Assembly (NCBI RefSeq): GCF_947495715.1
Contig: NZ_CANLZU010000004.1
Coordinates: 1-64,000 of the forward strand
From: an uncultured Oceanisphaera sp.
Lineage (GTDB): Bacteria; Pseudomonadota; Gammaproteobacteria; Enterobacterales; Aeromonadaceae
Direction of reading: 5' to 3'
Length of the DNA stretch: 64,000 nucleotides
Shown: positions 42,239 through 51,465 of the stretch, piece by piece
Layout: every line of letters begins with the position of its first letter
How positions within the stretch are numbered: the first letter of the stretch is position 1
Program-made: the position numbers and the translations under genes
Notes under the pieces: model-generated
What the model was told of the DNA's origin: nothing
What the model saw: the letters and a program-made list of their open reading frames with translations, nothing else
The model's database searches: none

Positions 42239-42481
42239 ATGCACAAGTCGTTACAACAGGAACAACAGCTGTTGCAGCTGAAAGCCGAAGCGCTGCGGCT
42301 GAAGCTGCTGACCAATCAATTGCGTCGGCAGCAGGAGCAGTCCGGGCCTGACGTACTGGAACTGGCCAGCAAGTTACCCAGGGCCGGGCTGCTATGGCGG
42401 CTGGCCAACATGCCGCGCAAGCTCAGAAACAAGTTATTGCTGGGCGGCGCCCTGCTGGCGGTGATCTACCTGCGCTTCTGA
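42239..42481 (+). CDS. yqjK: YqjK-like small protein
   Basis: An 80-residue protein: a Gln/Leu/Lys-rich helical N-terminus and one C-terminal transmembrane helix (LLGGALLAVIYL). Call rests on position after yqjE, size and layout more than on sequence identity. Confidence 0.6.
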   Translation: MHKSLQQEQQLLQLKAEALRLKLLTNQLRRQQEQSGPDVLELASKLPRAGLLWRLANMPRKLRNKLLLGGALLAVIYLRF

Positions 42482-42498
42482 GCCTCCATCGATGAGGA

Positions 42499-45315
42499 TC
42501 ACGACATTAACTCCAGTATCCGCTGCTTGTTGACCGAATCCAGTTGTTCCGGTGCGAGAAAGCGAGTTCCGTATTGCAGATAGAGTTCCTGCTCGACAAA
42601 GAAGCGAAACAGCCCGGGATCCAGGTGCTGTTTTTTGACCATGGCTGCCATTATGGTCAGCGTTTCGCTCAGGCTCTTGGCTTTTTTATAGGGCCGGTCG
42701 GCGGCGGTGAGGGCTTCAAATACATCGGCCAGCGCCATCATCCGCGCCTGTAACGGCAAGTCGCCGGCCTTCAGGCTGCGCGGGTAGCCCTGGCCGTCCA
42801 TGCGCTCGTGATGACCCGCGGCCAGCATGGGTACCTCGCTGAGGTGTTCGGGGTAGTGCAGTTCGCTCAGCATGATCAGGGTATGCACCATGTGGGCATT
42901 GATGGTGTAGCGCTCTTCCGGGGTCAGGGTGCCCCGGGCGATGGCCAGGTTATAGCGTTCTCCCAGATCCAGCTTGAGCTCGGGTTGCTTCAGGGTAATT
43001 CCCCAGGGATTGTCGTGGTCGATGCGCTCCTTGGCCGGGTAGGGCAGCCGATGCCAGGGCTTGTCGGCCAGCAGCGGCTCCCATGCGGGCAGCGACTCGC
43101 TATCGCCGCGGCGTTGCAGCTCTTCCCACGACAGCCCCAGCGTATTGTCCAGAGTGCGCAACCAGCGCCGTTCGGCAATGTGGTTCAGCCGCTCCAACTG
43201 TGCTTCGCTGACGGTTTCTCCCCCCTGGTTCAGATGGGCAATAAAAGCGAAGTCGTCATCCAGTTGCCGGTGTTGTTGTTCTCGTTGCCGGGCGAGCAGA
43301 TTCTCATTCCCACCATTGGCTATTTCCTGCCAATAGAGGATGTCTGCATCGCGTTTGAGCACCTCGAAGCGCATTCTGATCTCATGCAGCCGGTTATAGA
43401 TGGTCTCCAGCTTGGTAGCCTTGTCTATCACATGCTCAGGGGTCACTACCTTGCCGCAATCGTGCAGCCATGAAGCCAGATAAAGTGCCTCCCATTCCTG
43501 CTCGGACAGCCGAAAATCCGCATAGTCGCCATGCTCGCTGTGGTGAGCGGCACGGGCCAGCATCAGGGTCAGCTCGGGTACGCGCTGGCAGTGACCGCTG
43601 GTGTAGGGGGACTTGGCATCGATGGCGGAGGCGATGACCCGAATCATCGACTCGGTCATCTGCTGCTGCTGTTCGAACAGCGCCATGTCTTCCAGCGCCA
43701 GATTGGCAAATTCGCTGTAATGAGTGATGAAACGACGCTTACCGGCAGAAAGGGAAGCGGTGCCATAGCGCAGGCCAAGCACGATGGCGCCGTTAAGCTT
43801 GCCGAAGCGGTCATACAGCAGCCAGGGCGGCTCAAAGTGCAGGCCACGACCTTTCAACGCCTGCAGGATCAACATAGACAGTTCGTCTGGCTCGACCTTG
43901 TCGGGCAACGGGATGCGATGTTGTTGCGCTTTATCCAGCAATTCCAGGCAGTGCGTCTTGTCTTGCTGTGTGGCCCGGTACACCAGACAGCGTTGTCCGC
44001 CGCTCAGGTGTTGTATGCCCTGACTGAGTCGCTGCAGCATGCTGTTGAAATCATCACTCTGTGACAGGCGGTGCAACTCCTGGATAAAGCCGGCCAGGGT
44101 GCGGTGCATCAGCGTGATGGCGCGGGCCTGGGCATCCAGCTCCCGGTAGAAATAGTGCCGTTCCTTCAGGCCGTCAAAGTCGAACTCCTGAATTCCTTTC
44201 ATGTCTTCTGCCATTTGTCGCAGGGGGCGGGTGATGGCACGAGACGCCATGATGACCACCGGCAGGCTCAACACCACAATCAACAGCGTCAGCCACGCCT
44301 GGGAGCGACCAAAGCCGAGCGCTTGTGCCATCAGCTTGCGATAGGGGATCAGGGTAGACAGGCGCAGATCCAGGCTGCTTTTGCTGCCGGTGTCCAGGGT
44401 CAGCGGGATTTGCTGACCCAGCCAGACATCGCCGTTCAGCTCGACTTTCCAGCTTGCCAGGTCGGGCTGGGTCGACAATATTCCAAATCCCTCCAGTTCA
44501 TCAAAGGCCGGCATAAGGTCGGCGGATGCCGACTCGGGCAGGCTGCTGGCCAGCACCTGAAATGCCGGCGCCTGCAATAGCAAAGTGTGAGCCTGTGGCA
44601 AGGCCTGTTTGAGCTGGGCATCCAGGTCGCTCAGCAGTAAATCGGCTGCCCACACCCGTTGCCGGCTGGCATCTCCCAAAGACAGGGTAATACCCGGAAC
44701 CTGTGAAAAGTGAAAATAGTAGGGCGGGGTGATGTGCAGATCCGGTTGTGTAAGGGTAGGGGCAAACCAGGGGCGGGTGCGGCTATCGAAGGACTCGGCG
44801 TAGAACTCGACTTCGTCGACCAGCCGATAATGGCGGTCGAAATAGAAGCGCCGGGCAGTGCTGTCCGGCGCTATGATCTCCATCATCAAATCGGCACCTG
44901 TTGGCGCCGTGAAAGCGGCACGTGTCTGCGGATCGCGTATCATGCTGAACGCCAGGGTACGACCATCGGGCTCGCCTACATAAAAAGCGGTGACTCCAGG
45001 GTTGGCGTCCAGCAGGGGATGCAGCAGAGGCCACCAGCGAGCAGGGGTCTGCTCGCTGGTGGCGAGGGTGACGTCATTGGCTCGCATCAGGGTCAGGCCG
45101 GTATTGATGTTGTGCAGGCTCTGCTCCAGCTGTTGGCTGAGTCTACTCGCGAGGCTGTCGAGGCGGTGTTCGCTGTTGGCCAGCACAAAGGCGCTGTTAT
45201 GGCGGTGCTGCGCATAGATAAGCACGCCACCCAGCAGAATGATCAGGGTGGCAAACATGCAGGTAATGTATACTCGCAGGCTGAAACGTGAGTAGAAAAG
45301 GGACATGGCCGGCAT
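42499..45315 (-). CDS. Membrane HD-GYP-domain protein, predicted c-di-GMP phosphodiesterase with sensor domain
   Basis: A 938-residue inner membrane protein. Transmembrane helix near 15-35, a large periplasmic Cache-like sensor (about 40-335), helix near 340-360, HAMP, a GAF-like region (about 420-560) and the HD-GYP domain. The HD pair is His618-Asp619 (HDCGK) and the GYP motif is HHERMDGQGYP ending at residue 845. About 130 extra residues lie between the HD and GYP parts. It would lower c-di-GMP, and so could favour adhesin release by the lap system at 5-13 kb; this link is inference. The start may be nine bases later (45306). Confidence 0.88.
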   Translation of the reverse strand: MPAMSLFYSRFSLRVYITCMFATLIILLGGVLIYAQHRHNSAFVLANSEHRLDSLASRLSQQLEQSLHNINTGLTLMRANDVTLATSEQTPARWWPLLHPLLDANPGVTAFYVGEPDGRTLAFSMIRDPQTRAAFTAPTGADLMMEIIAPDSTARRFYFDRHYRLVDEVEFYAESFDSRTRPWFAPTLTQPDLHITPPYYFHFSQVPGITLSLGDASRQRVWAADLLLSDLDAQLKQALPQAHTLLLQAPAFQVLASSLPESASADLMPAFDELEGFGILSTQPDLASWKVELNGDVWLGQQIPLTLDTGSKSSLDLRLSTLIPYRKLMAQALGFGRSQAWLTLLIVVLSLPVVIMASRAITRPLRQMAEDMKGIQEFDFDGLKERHYFYRELDAQARAITLMHRTLAGFIQELHRLSQSDDFNSMLQRLSQGIQHLSGGQRCLVYRATQQDKTHCLELLDKAQQHRIPLPDKVEPDELSMLILQALKGRGLHFEPPWLLYDRFGKLNGAIVLGLRYGTASLSAGKRRFITHYSEFANLALEDMALFEQQQQMTESMIRVIASAIDAKSPYTSGHCQRVPELTLMLARAAHHSEHGDYADFRLSEQEWEALYLASWLHDCGKVVTPEHVIDKATKLETIYNRLHEIRMRFEVLKRDADILYWQEIANGGNENLLARQREQQHRQLDDDFAFIAHLNQGGETVSEAQLERLNHIAERRWLRTLDNTLGLSWEELQRRGDSESLPAWEPLLADKPWHRLPYPAKERIDHDNPWGITLKQPELKLDLGERYNLAIARGTLTPEERYTINAHMVHTLIMLSELHYPEHLSEVPMLAAGHHERMDGQGYPRSLKAGDLPLQARMMALADVFEALTAADRPYKKAKSLSETLTIMAAMVKKQHLDPGLFRFFVEQELYLQYGTRFLAPEQLDSVNKQRILELMS

Positions 45316-45403
45316 CCGTGACCAGAACAGTCCTAAGCGTAGTTGCCGGTCAGCGGGGTGCCATCAGTATCTTTGTGTTGCCGGCGTAAACGGGCAGCCG
45401 GGC

Positions 45404-46249
45404 TTAACTTCGGTAATCACCGATATCGGGCCGACGGCTGGGGCCGAGCAGCGCCATGTCGACCGGATGGAAAGCCTTGATGGCTTCGAAGCAGAAATCA
45501 CCTACCGCCCGGTGCAGAGACTGGGGATCATGGTTGGTGATGATGATGACGCTCTTGGCCAGGTTGCGCCGGCGACGCAGCAGATGGCCAAGAAAGCTGG
45601 ACTGGCTTTCGGCCAGTCGCGTGCGGTTGGCGGCCACTTCATCCAATACCAGCAGGTCCACTTCTTCCAGCGCCCGCCGATACTGGTTGCGGCTTTCCTG
45701 ATCCTCTATCACCCCGAAAAACAGTCGGTCTACCACCGAGGCCCATTGCTGAAAAATGACCGATTTCTGGTGCTGGTAAATCAGATCATGGGCAATGGCC
45801 CCGGCCAGGGTCGATTTGCCTGTGCCGAAGTTGCCGTAGATCAGAATGGCGGCACCGCCTTTCTCTTCCCAGTGATCGAAGGCGTTGATGAAATGATGGG
45901 CGGTGTCGATATGATGGCTCAGCGCCGGATCGTCGCGGTCCATATTCTCGAACACCCATTCCGGATTGAGATCCGCCTGGGCCAGCAAACGTTCGGTCCG
46001 TTTCTGTTGCGCTTCTTTCTGAGCCTGGCGCACTTCGATATTCGCCTGTTGTTCATACTGGCGTTTAAGGTCGAGATAATCGTACTCGGGCAGGTTACCG
46101 TCGGCACGCAGTCGCTGCAGTCGGTTCAGCAGCCCCTTCACATCGCCACCGGTGGCCGTGGGGGTCAGGTCTTTCTGCGGTTTCGGGCGGCGTCGACGAC
46201 GAGCAATGTCGTTCAGGTCGGCGGCAATTTCTTCAGGTGTCTTTTTCAT
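45404..46249 (-). CDS. dnaC: DnaC-like ATPase, helicase-loading protein
   Basis: A 281-residue AAA+ ATPase: Walker A GNFGTGKST at 139-147, Walker B DLLVLDEV near 195, and IIITNHD sensor segment. The basic N-terminus (RRRRRPKPQ) would contact DnaB/ssDNA. It overlaps the dnaT-like gene by 17 nt; the pair restarts replication forks by loading DnaB in enterics. The call as DnaC rests on both sequence class and this pairing. Confidence 0.85.
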   Translation of the reverse strand: MKKTPEEIAADLNDIARRRRRPKPQKDLTPTATGGDVKGLLNRLQRLRADGNLPEYDYLDLKRQYEQQANIEVRQAQKEAQQKRTERLLAQADLNPEWVFENMDRDDPALSHHIDTAHHFINAFDHWEEKGGAAILIYGNFGTGKSTLAGAIAHDLIYQHQKSVIFQQWASVVDRLFFGVIEDQESRNQYRRALEEVDLLVLDEVAANRTRLAESQSSFLGHLLRRRRNLAKSVIIITNHDPQSLHRAVGDFCFEAIKAFHPVDMALLGPSRRPDIGDYRS

Positions 46250-46943
46250 TGCGGTCTTCCTGGTTATCGGGGCTGAGACGCCGGGCTTCGGCCATCATTT
46301 CCTGGGCCCGTTTGCTGGGGCCAGCGTCGCTCTTGGCCGGCAATTGCTGATAGCCACCGCTCTCCTGCGGCGCCGGCGTGCGTTTGACACTACGCTGATT
46401 CTTGAGTTTGCGTACCAGTTTCAGCATCCACTGATGCTGGTTTTCAAATACTTCGGGCCGCCCCAGCCAGTAGGCAATAAACTCGCCCAGCTCGGTTTCA
46501 TCGAACTGGCTGTCGAGCAGGCCGCAGAGTCTGGCCAGCCCCTCGAACTGTTCGTCCGGGCGCCACTGTGGATGCATGGCAAACTGGCGAGAAGGCAGCG
46601 GGGTCAGCCCTTCAAGCCGTTTCAGTGGCAGCGAGAACACGGCCCCGTGATAATGCTGGGGGTGGGGATTTTGCACCACACTCAGCAAGCCGGCGTCCAG
46701 CAGCTCATCAACCAGCTCGGTCAACGCCATCGGCGTGACGCGATAGCGATATTCCCCTTCACCCTGCACGGCCAGCGCCTTGCCCAGCAAGGGATAATCC
46801 AGCGGTTGGGTATGGTCACCGCGCGCCAGGTGCCTGAGATAAAGCTGATACAGGCTGCGGGCCGGGTGAGACAGCCTGGGGGAGGTGAGCGCCTGATATT
46901 CTGCCGGTGTCATAGTGCCACTGTTATCGAATGAGGGGATCAT
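46233..46943 (-). CDS. dnaT: DnaT-like primosomal protein
   Basis: A 236-residue protein whose C-terminal part (about 165-200, FIAYWLGRPEVFENQHQWMLKL shortened here: FIAYWLGRPEV, QHQWMLKLVRKLK) is the DnaT ssDNA-binding domain. The start is either 46943 or 46913; neither has a strong ribosome site and I keep the longer. Operonic with dnaC downstream (17-nt overlap). Confidence 0.8.
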   Translation of the reverse strand: MIPSFDNSGTMTPAEYQALTSPRLSHPARSLYQLYLRHLARGDHTQPLDYPLLGKALAVQGEGEYRYRVTPMALTELVDELLDAGLLSVVQNPHPQHYHGAVFSLPLKRLEGLTPLPSRQFAMHPQWRPDEQFEGLARLCGLLDSQFDETELGEFIAYWLGRPEVFENQHQWMLKLVRKLKNQRSVKRTPAPQESGGYQQLPAKSDAGPSKRAQEMMAEARRLSPDNQEDRNEKDT

Positions 46944-47052
46944 TATCCAACAAAGCCGCAGTAGAATACAGCCGCCATGACGGAGCCGCTGCCATGAGGT
47001 CAAAATTCGGCTAGGCTCAGTATATACCCCCACTACGCTGTTACCTCATTCG

Positions 47053-48021
47053 ATGTTTGAACGTTCTCCGCTTATTCTGCTCATAGAAGACGATCCCGTG
47101 TTCCGTCGGCTGATGGTGACCTACCTTGAACTGTGGGGCGCTCGGGTGATTGAAGTGGACAATGGCGACGAAGGCATAGGGCTGGCGGGGAAGCAGGCAC
47201 CCGATCTGGTCTTGATTAATCTGTTGCTGGCGGCACCGAGTGGTATTGAGGTGATCGCCTGCCTGAAACAATGCTATCCGGCGTTGCCCGTGATTGCGAT
47301 TTCCGCGCGGTTGAAAATGGTCGATGTGGCCCGGGCGCTGCGGGCCGGCGCCGAAGATTACCTGATCAAGCCGATTCGTAACTGGCGGCAGGTATTTGAT
47401 GTCATGGCCGCCTGTCTCGGATCGAGTCCGCGGCGAATATGGGGTGAACTCAACGAACATCTGGCGTTCTTTCGTCGGGATGACGTGGCCGCCAGTCGTC
47501 TGAGTCGGGACTTGCGTCAGCGGCCGGAGCGGGATCTGGGGGGCTGGCACTTGAGCTGGCGGCAAAGCACCCCCTGGCTGCTTGCAGAGTATATTCGGCT
47601 CGATCAGGATCTGTTGTTGTTGCTGGCGGAGTTCGATCCGCTGAGCATGGATACCCCGGTGGTGATGGCGCTGATGCCCTTGCTGTTGCATGAGCCTCGG
47701 CGGCAGCATCAGTCGGGATCTTTGCTCAACCACCCGGGCCGCACCCTGGAATACATCAATCGTCTGATCCTGGATACGGGGCTGAATTGCCGGATGAACC
47801 TGGCGTTATACCGGTTGCAGGCCAACAGCAACAAGGTGGTGCTGGCCAACGGCGGCATGGCCGGCAACGACTGGCTGGCCCGGTGTGATGCCGGCCCGCT
47901 GGGTGCGGGAACCTTCAGTGCCAGCCAGCTGAGCTACCCCTGTTCTTTTCCTTTCGATCTGACCCTGCATGGCGGCTTCGGCGGTGAAATCCAGCTGACG
48001 GCGCGCCATGGGGTTTCGTGA
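47053..48021 (+). CDS. rssB: RssB-like response regulator lacking the phospho-acceptor aspartate
   Basis: A 322-residue protein: receiver domain (1-~125) with the acidic pair EDDPVF and the Lys of LIKPI, then a C-terminal domain of the degenerate PP2C kind seen in RssB. At the phosphorylation site the sequence reads LVLINLLL, so residue 56 is Asn (codon AAT at 47218) instead of Asp. E. coli rssB delivers RpoS to ClpXP and is adjacent to galU, as here (convergent, 6-bp gap). If RssB, it may act without classical phosphorylation. Orthology is inferred from layout and domain content. Confidence 0.72.
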   Translation: MFERSPLILLIEDDPVFRRLMVTYLELWGARVIEVDNGDEGIGLAGKQAPDLVLINLLLAAPSGIEVIACLKQCYPALPVIAISARLKMVDVARALRAGAEDYLIKPIRNWRQVFDVMAACLGSSPRRIWGELNEHLAFFRRDDVAASRLSRDLRQRPERDLGGWHLSWRQSTPWLLAEYIRLDQDLLLLLAEFDPLSMDTPVVMALMPLLLHEPRRQHQSGSLLNHPGRTLEYINRLILDTGLNCRMNLALYRLQANSNKVVLANGGMAGNDWLARCDAGPLGAGTFSASQLSYPCSFPFDLTLHGGFGGEIQLTARHGVS

Positions 48022-48027
48022 AAGCAG

Positions 48028-48966
48028 TTACCGCAAATTGAGCTGCTGCAGATAGTCTGTCAGGGCAGCGCCCAGCTCCGGGTGGCGCAGGCCATATTCC
48101 ACATTGGCCACCATCAGCCCCAGCTTGCTGCCGCAATCGTGACTCTTGCCGGTAATATGATGGGCAGAGACCGGCTGTTGCGCCATCAGCATGGCGATGC
48201 TGTCGGTCAGCTGTATTTCATCACCCTTGCCGAGCGGCGTCTTGAGCAGCAGAGGCCAGATGTCGGCCGGCAGTACATAACGACCCACTACCGCCAGATT
48301 GGACGGGGCTTCCTGCTGTTGCGGTTTTTCTACCATCGCTTCAATCGGCGCCGACTCTCCCTGGCCCAGCGGCTGACCGCCGATATCGACAATGCCGAAC
48401 TGATCGACCAGTTCGTCAGCCACCGGCTCCACCAGAATCTGACTGTGGCCCTTGTCCTCGAAGGCACGAATCATGGCCGCCAGATTATCCTGTTGCAGAT
48501 TGCAGCCCGCATCGTCAATCAATACGTCGGGCAACAGCACGGCAAAGGGGGCGTCGCCCACCAGCGGGCGAGCGCACAGAATGGCGTGGCCCAGGCCCTT
48601 GGCCTCACCCTGGCGCACATGCATGATGGTCACGTCGGGAGGGCAGATTTTCTGCACTTCTTCGAGTAACTGCCGTTTGACCCGCTTTTCCAGGGTGGCT
48701 TCCAGCTCGAAGCTGGTATCGAAGTGGTTTTCGATGGAGTTTTTACTGGCGTGGGTAACCAGCACGATTTCCTTGATCCCGGCCTGTACGGCTTCATTCA
48801 CCACATACTGGATCAGGGGCTTGTCGACCACCGGCAGCATTTCCTTGGGGATGGCCTTGGTGGCGGGCAGCATGCGGGTGCCCAGACCGGCGACCGGGAT
48901 GACCGCTTTACGAATCGAAAAGGGTGAAGGCATGTTTTGAGGCGTCGTTGAAGGCATGAGTGTCAT
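48028..48966 (-). CDS. galU: UTP-glucose-1-phosphate uridylyltransferase
   Basis: Makes UDP-glucose for envelope polysaccharides. About 312 residues. The nucleotide-binding motif [25 protein letters not shown] is present (parts AGLGTRMLP and KAIPKEMLP), as are VEKP and LTDSIAML. I start at ATG 48966; the ORF could read from a TTG one codon earlier, or from ATG 48957. No clear ribosome site resolves this. Confidence 0.95.
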   Translation of the reverse strand: MTLMPSTTPQNMPSPFSIRKAVIPVAGLGTRMLPATKAIPKEMLPVVDKPLIQYVVNEAVQAGIKEIVLVTHASKNSIENHFDTSFELEATLEKRVKRQLLEEVQKICPPDVTIMHVRQGEAKGLGHAILCARPLVGDAPFAVLLPDVLIDDAGCNLQQDNLAAMIRAFEDKGHSQILVEPVADELVDQFGIVDIGGQPLGQGESAPIEAMVEKPQQQEAPSNLAVVGRYVLPADIWPLLLKTPLGKGDEIQLTDSIAMLMAQQPVSAHHITGKSHDCGSKLGLMVANVEYGLRHPELGAALTDYLQQLNLR

Positions 48967-48999
48967 CAAAAAAACAATGGGAGCTAATGATAACCAATA

Positions 49000-49031
49000 G
49001 TGGCCCTCCCGACCATTATCGGGAGGGCCAC
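49000..49031 (-). terminator. Strong hairpin between the comEA-like gene and galU
   Basis: GTGGCCCTCCCGA pairs perfectly with TCGGGAGGGCCAC (13 bp, 6-nt loop) 16 bp after the comEA-like stop. No T-run on the minus strand, so termination strength is uncertain. Confidence 0.55.
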
Positions 49032-49047
49032 GGCTCCGGCATCCGTG

Positions 49048-49338
49048 TTAATTACTCAGTAAATGCCGGTTTTTTTCTACGGTAGCCGGACCTATGCCAC
49101 TGACTTCGGCCAGCTCGTCGACCGAGCTAAAGGGCCCGTTGGCTTCCCGATACTCCACGATGGCCGCCGCCTTGGCCGGACCTATGCCGGTCAGCATGGC
49201 CAGCTGATCCTGGGTGGCGTTATTGATATCGATGCTGGTGACCACGGCGTTTTGCTCGGTCGCCGCTTCATTGGCCATACTCGGTGCCGTTACCGTCAGT
49301 AACGCGGCCAGCAAGGTGGATAACAGTGCCTTGTTCAT
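49048..49338 (-). CDS. ComEA-family helix-hairpin-helix DNA-binding protein
   Basis: A 96-residue secreted protein with a signal peptide (cleavage near SMA-NEAA, residue ~22) and a tandem HhH domain ([20 protein letters not shown], then [14 protein letters not shown]). In competent Vibrio such proteins bind incoming DNA in the periplasm. Start at 49338 with AGGAGAGA upstream. Similar to E. coli YbaV/Vibrio ComEA. Confidence 0.88.
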   Translation of the reverse strand: MNKALLSTLLAALLTVTAPSMANEAATEQNAVVTSIDINNATQDQLAMLTGIGPAKAAAIVEYREANGPFSSVDELAEVSGIGPATVEKNRHLLSN

Positions 49339-49471
49339 TACCGTCTCTCCTTGTTTCCAGATGAGTAGCATTTTGTCCATCGGACCCTATCAAGCCTTGT
49401 CGAAAGATGAATTTTTCGCCAATAAAGAAACAACAAATTATGGAAAGTTTTAAAAGAAGGACGGGAATAAC

Positions 49472-49497
49472 AGCAAAAAACCGGCCGCAGCCGGTTT
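49472..49497 (-). terminator. Terminator of the yciI-like gene
   Basis: On the minus strand AAACCGGC, loop TGCG, GCCGGTTT is followed by further T (TTTTTTG). It starts 3 bp after the stop codon. Confidence 0.85.
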
Positions 49498-49500
49498 GTA

Positions 49501-49800
49501 TCAGGGCAGGACTTTTTTGAAGGGCTTGACCACGACAGAGGCATAAACACCGGCCGCCACGTAAGGATCGGCATCGGCCCAGGCTTGCGCCGATGCCAGC
49601 GAATCAAACTCGGCAATCACGGTGCTGCCGGTAAAGCCGGCTTCGGCGGGATCGTCGGCATCGATGGCGGGGTTGGGGCCGGCGACCAGCAGACGACCTT
49701 CATCGGTCAGCGCCTGCAAGCGTGCCAGGTGAGCCGGACGAGCTTCCTTGCGCAAGGCCAGGCTGTTTGCATTGTCTTCGGCGAAGATGACATACCACAT
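49501..49800 (-). CDS. yciI: YciI-family protein
   Basis: A 99-residue single-domain protein of the YciI (ferredoxin-like alpha+beta) family: [14 protein letters not shown], the His of RPAHLARL, and the acidic [11 protein letters not shown] segment. Activity not established. Adjacent to yciB, as in many gammaproteobacteria. Confidence 0.9.
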   Translation of the reverse strand: MWYVIFAEDNANSLALRKEARPAHLARLQALTDEGRLLVAGPNPAIDADDPAEAGFTGSTVIAEFDSLASAQAWADADPYVAAGVYASVVVKPFKKVLP

Positions 49801-49880
49801 GGTGTATTCCTTGTTACATGATGGAAATTAAACAGGGAGGCCACTCATGCAGCCGCCCTGTTGGTACTGAAAATGACGGC

Positions 49881-50417
49881 TTATTTTTCCAGCGCCTGTT
49901 GCTGACGGTAGAGGTACAGGGCGGTGGCGAAGGTAAACAGCAGGGTGAGCCCCAGTAATCCGAATACCTTGAAGTTGACCCAGAATTCCTGCGACAGGTT
50001 GAAAGCGACATAGACGTTGAGGGCGCCGCAGAAACTGAAAAAGCCGACCCAGGCCAGGTTTGCCTTGTCCCAGATGCTGTCGGGCACCGTCATTTCCTTG
50101 CCCAGCATCTGTTTGATCAGGTTTTTACGAAAGCCGTAACGGCTCACCAGCAGTCCGATGGCAAAGAGCCCATTGACTGCGGTGACCTTCCATTTGATAA
50201 AGGCATCATCCTGAAAAAACATGGTGAGACCGCCAAAAAACAGCACCAGTACCAGGGTGATCAGGTGCATTTTTTCCAGCTTTTTGTGTTTCAGCCAGAC
50301 CAGCAGCATCTGGATACAGGTGGTGGCCATCAGCGCGCCGGTCGCCGCGTAGATATCGACGGCCTTGTACACCACGAAGAAGATGATCAGGGGAATAAAT
50401 TCGGCAAACTGCTTCAT
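49881..50417 (-). CDS. yciB: Inner membrane septation protein A homologue
   Basis: A 178-residue membrane protein with five to six transmembrane helices, matching YciB/IspA (FIPLIIFFVVYKAVDIYAAT, FINWKVT-like IKWKVTAVNGLF). Linked to cell envelope and division in E. coli and Shigella. The start at 50417 is the family N-terminus (MKQFAEFIPL); the open frame continues upstream without similarity. Confidence 0.93.
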   Translation of the reverse strand: MKQFAEFIPLIIFFVVYKAVDIYAATGALMATTCIQMLLVWLKHKKLEKMHLITLVLVLFFGGLTMFFQDDAFIKWKVTAVNGLFAIGLLVSRYGFRKNLIKQMLGKEMTVPDSIWDKANLAWVGFFSFCGALNVYVAFNLSQEFWVNFKVFGLLGLTLLFTFATALYLYRQQQALEK

Positions 50418-50495
50418 AGAAGGACCCGTACAACAAAGATACCCGCAGTTTACCCATAGCACCGGCGGCTGGCAAAACATTGCTGCCACCCCGGA

Positions 50496-51371
50496 TCATC
50501 CTTCACGGTAAACCAGTCGCTGCCGGCGCCGTTCCAGCCCGCTCTTGGTCAGTATGGCCATTAATACGATGGCGCCACCCAGCAGGCCCTGATTGGAGGG
50601 GCGCTCGCTCAGGAACAGCCAGACCAGCAGGGTGCCGAAGACCGTTTCCAGCAACAACAGCAGGCTGACCTCCGCCGAGGGCAGATACCGAGGCCCCTGC
50701 TGGATCAGGGTAAAGCCCACCGGCATCAGGATCAGGCACAGCAGTACCAGCCAGCCCATGTTGATGGCGTCCGGTAACACAACCTCGCCGCTCCAGAGCC
50801 ATGCCAGAGCGGCCGTAATCAGGCCGCTGAGGGCCAGCATGGGGCTCATGTCTATGTCGGGCCGACTGCGTGCCAGCGTCAGGTTGCCGGCCAGTCCCAG
50901 TGCCGCCATCAGGGCGAAGCTGCTACCCAGCCAGGAGGTGGCACCGGTGTCGTCGAGGACGATAAGACCGATGCCAAACAGGCAAACGCAGATGGCCACC
51001 CAGGTGCGCATGGGCAGACGCTCCTGCAGAAAGAAACGACTGAGCAGGGCGGCTATCAGGGGAGCGGAGGCAAGAATGACCAGCACGTTGCCGGCTTTGG
51101 TAAAGTGGTTGCCCAGAATAAAGCCGATGGTGCTGAAGCTGAACAGCAGGGCACAGCCCAGTCCGGCTCGGCTACAGCCCCGATAAGCCTGCCACCACCG
51201 GTTTTGGTGGCGGGCTACCACAATCAGCCAGAATCCCAGTACATTGAGCAGGCCCCGCCACAGTACTATCTGCTCGGCGGGCAGACTGATCACGCGCAAC
51301 AAGAGCGCATCGGGAGAGATAATGAGCACGCCAAGCGCGGTCAGCAGCAGTCCTTTCCGGTGGTTATCCAT
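50496..51371 (-). CDS. EamA/DMT-family transporter
   Basis: A 291-residue membrane protein with ten predicted transmembrane helices in two EamA halves (first near 5-140, second near 155-280, with PSAEVSLLLLLETVFGTLLVWL split here: PSAEVSLLLLLE). Substrate unknown; the family exports metabolites such as amino acids. Stands alone between yciB and the rbs operon. Confidence 0.85.
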   Translation of the reverse strand: MDNHRKGLLLTALGVLIISPDALLLRVISLPAEQIVLWRGLLNVLGFWLIVVARHQNRWWQAYRGCSRAGLGCALLFSFSTIGFILGNHFTKAGNVLVILASAPLIAALLSRFFLQERLPMRTWVAICVCLFGIGLIVLDDTGATSWLGSSFALMAALGLAGNLTLARSRPDIDMSPMLALSGLITAALAWLWSGEVVLPDAINMGWLVLLCLILMPVGFTLIQQGPRYLPSAEVSLLLLLETVFGTLLVWLFLSERPSNQGLLGGAIVLMAILTKSGLERRRQRLVYREG

Positions 51372-51465
51372 AACGCCTGAATTGATGATGAGTAAACGTC
51401 GATGCTAATCAGAGCAAACCGGGATTACCAGCCCATCGCTGCAAAAGTGAGCGCCGGGCCCTTAT

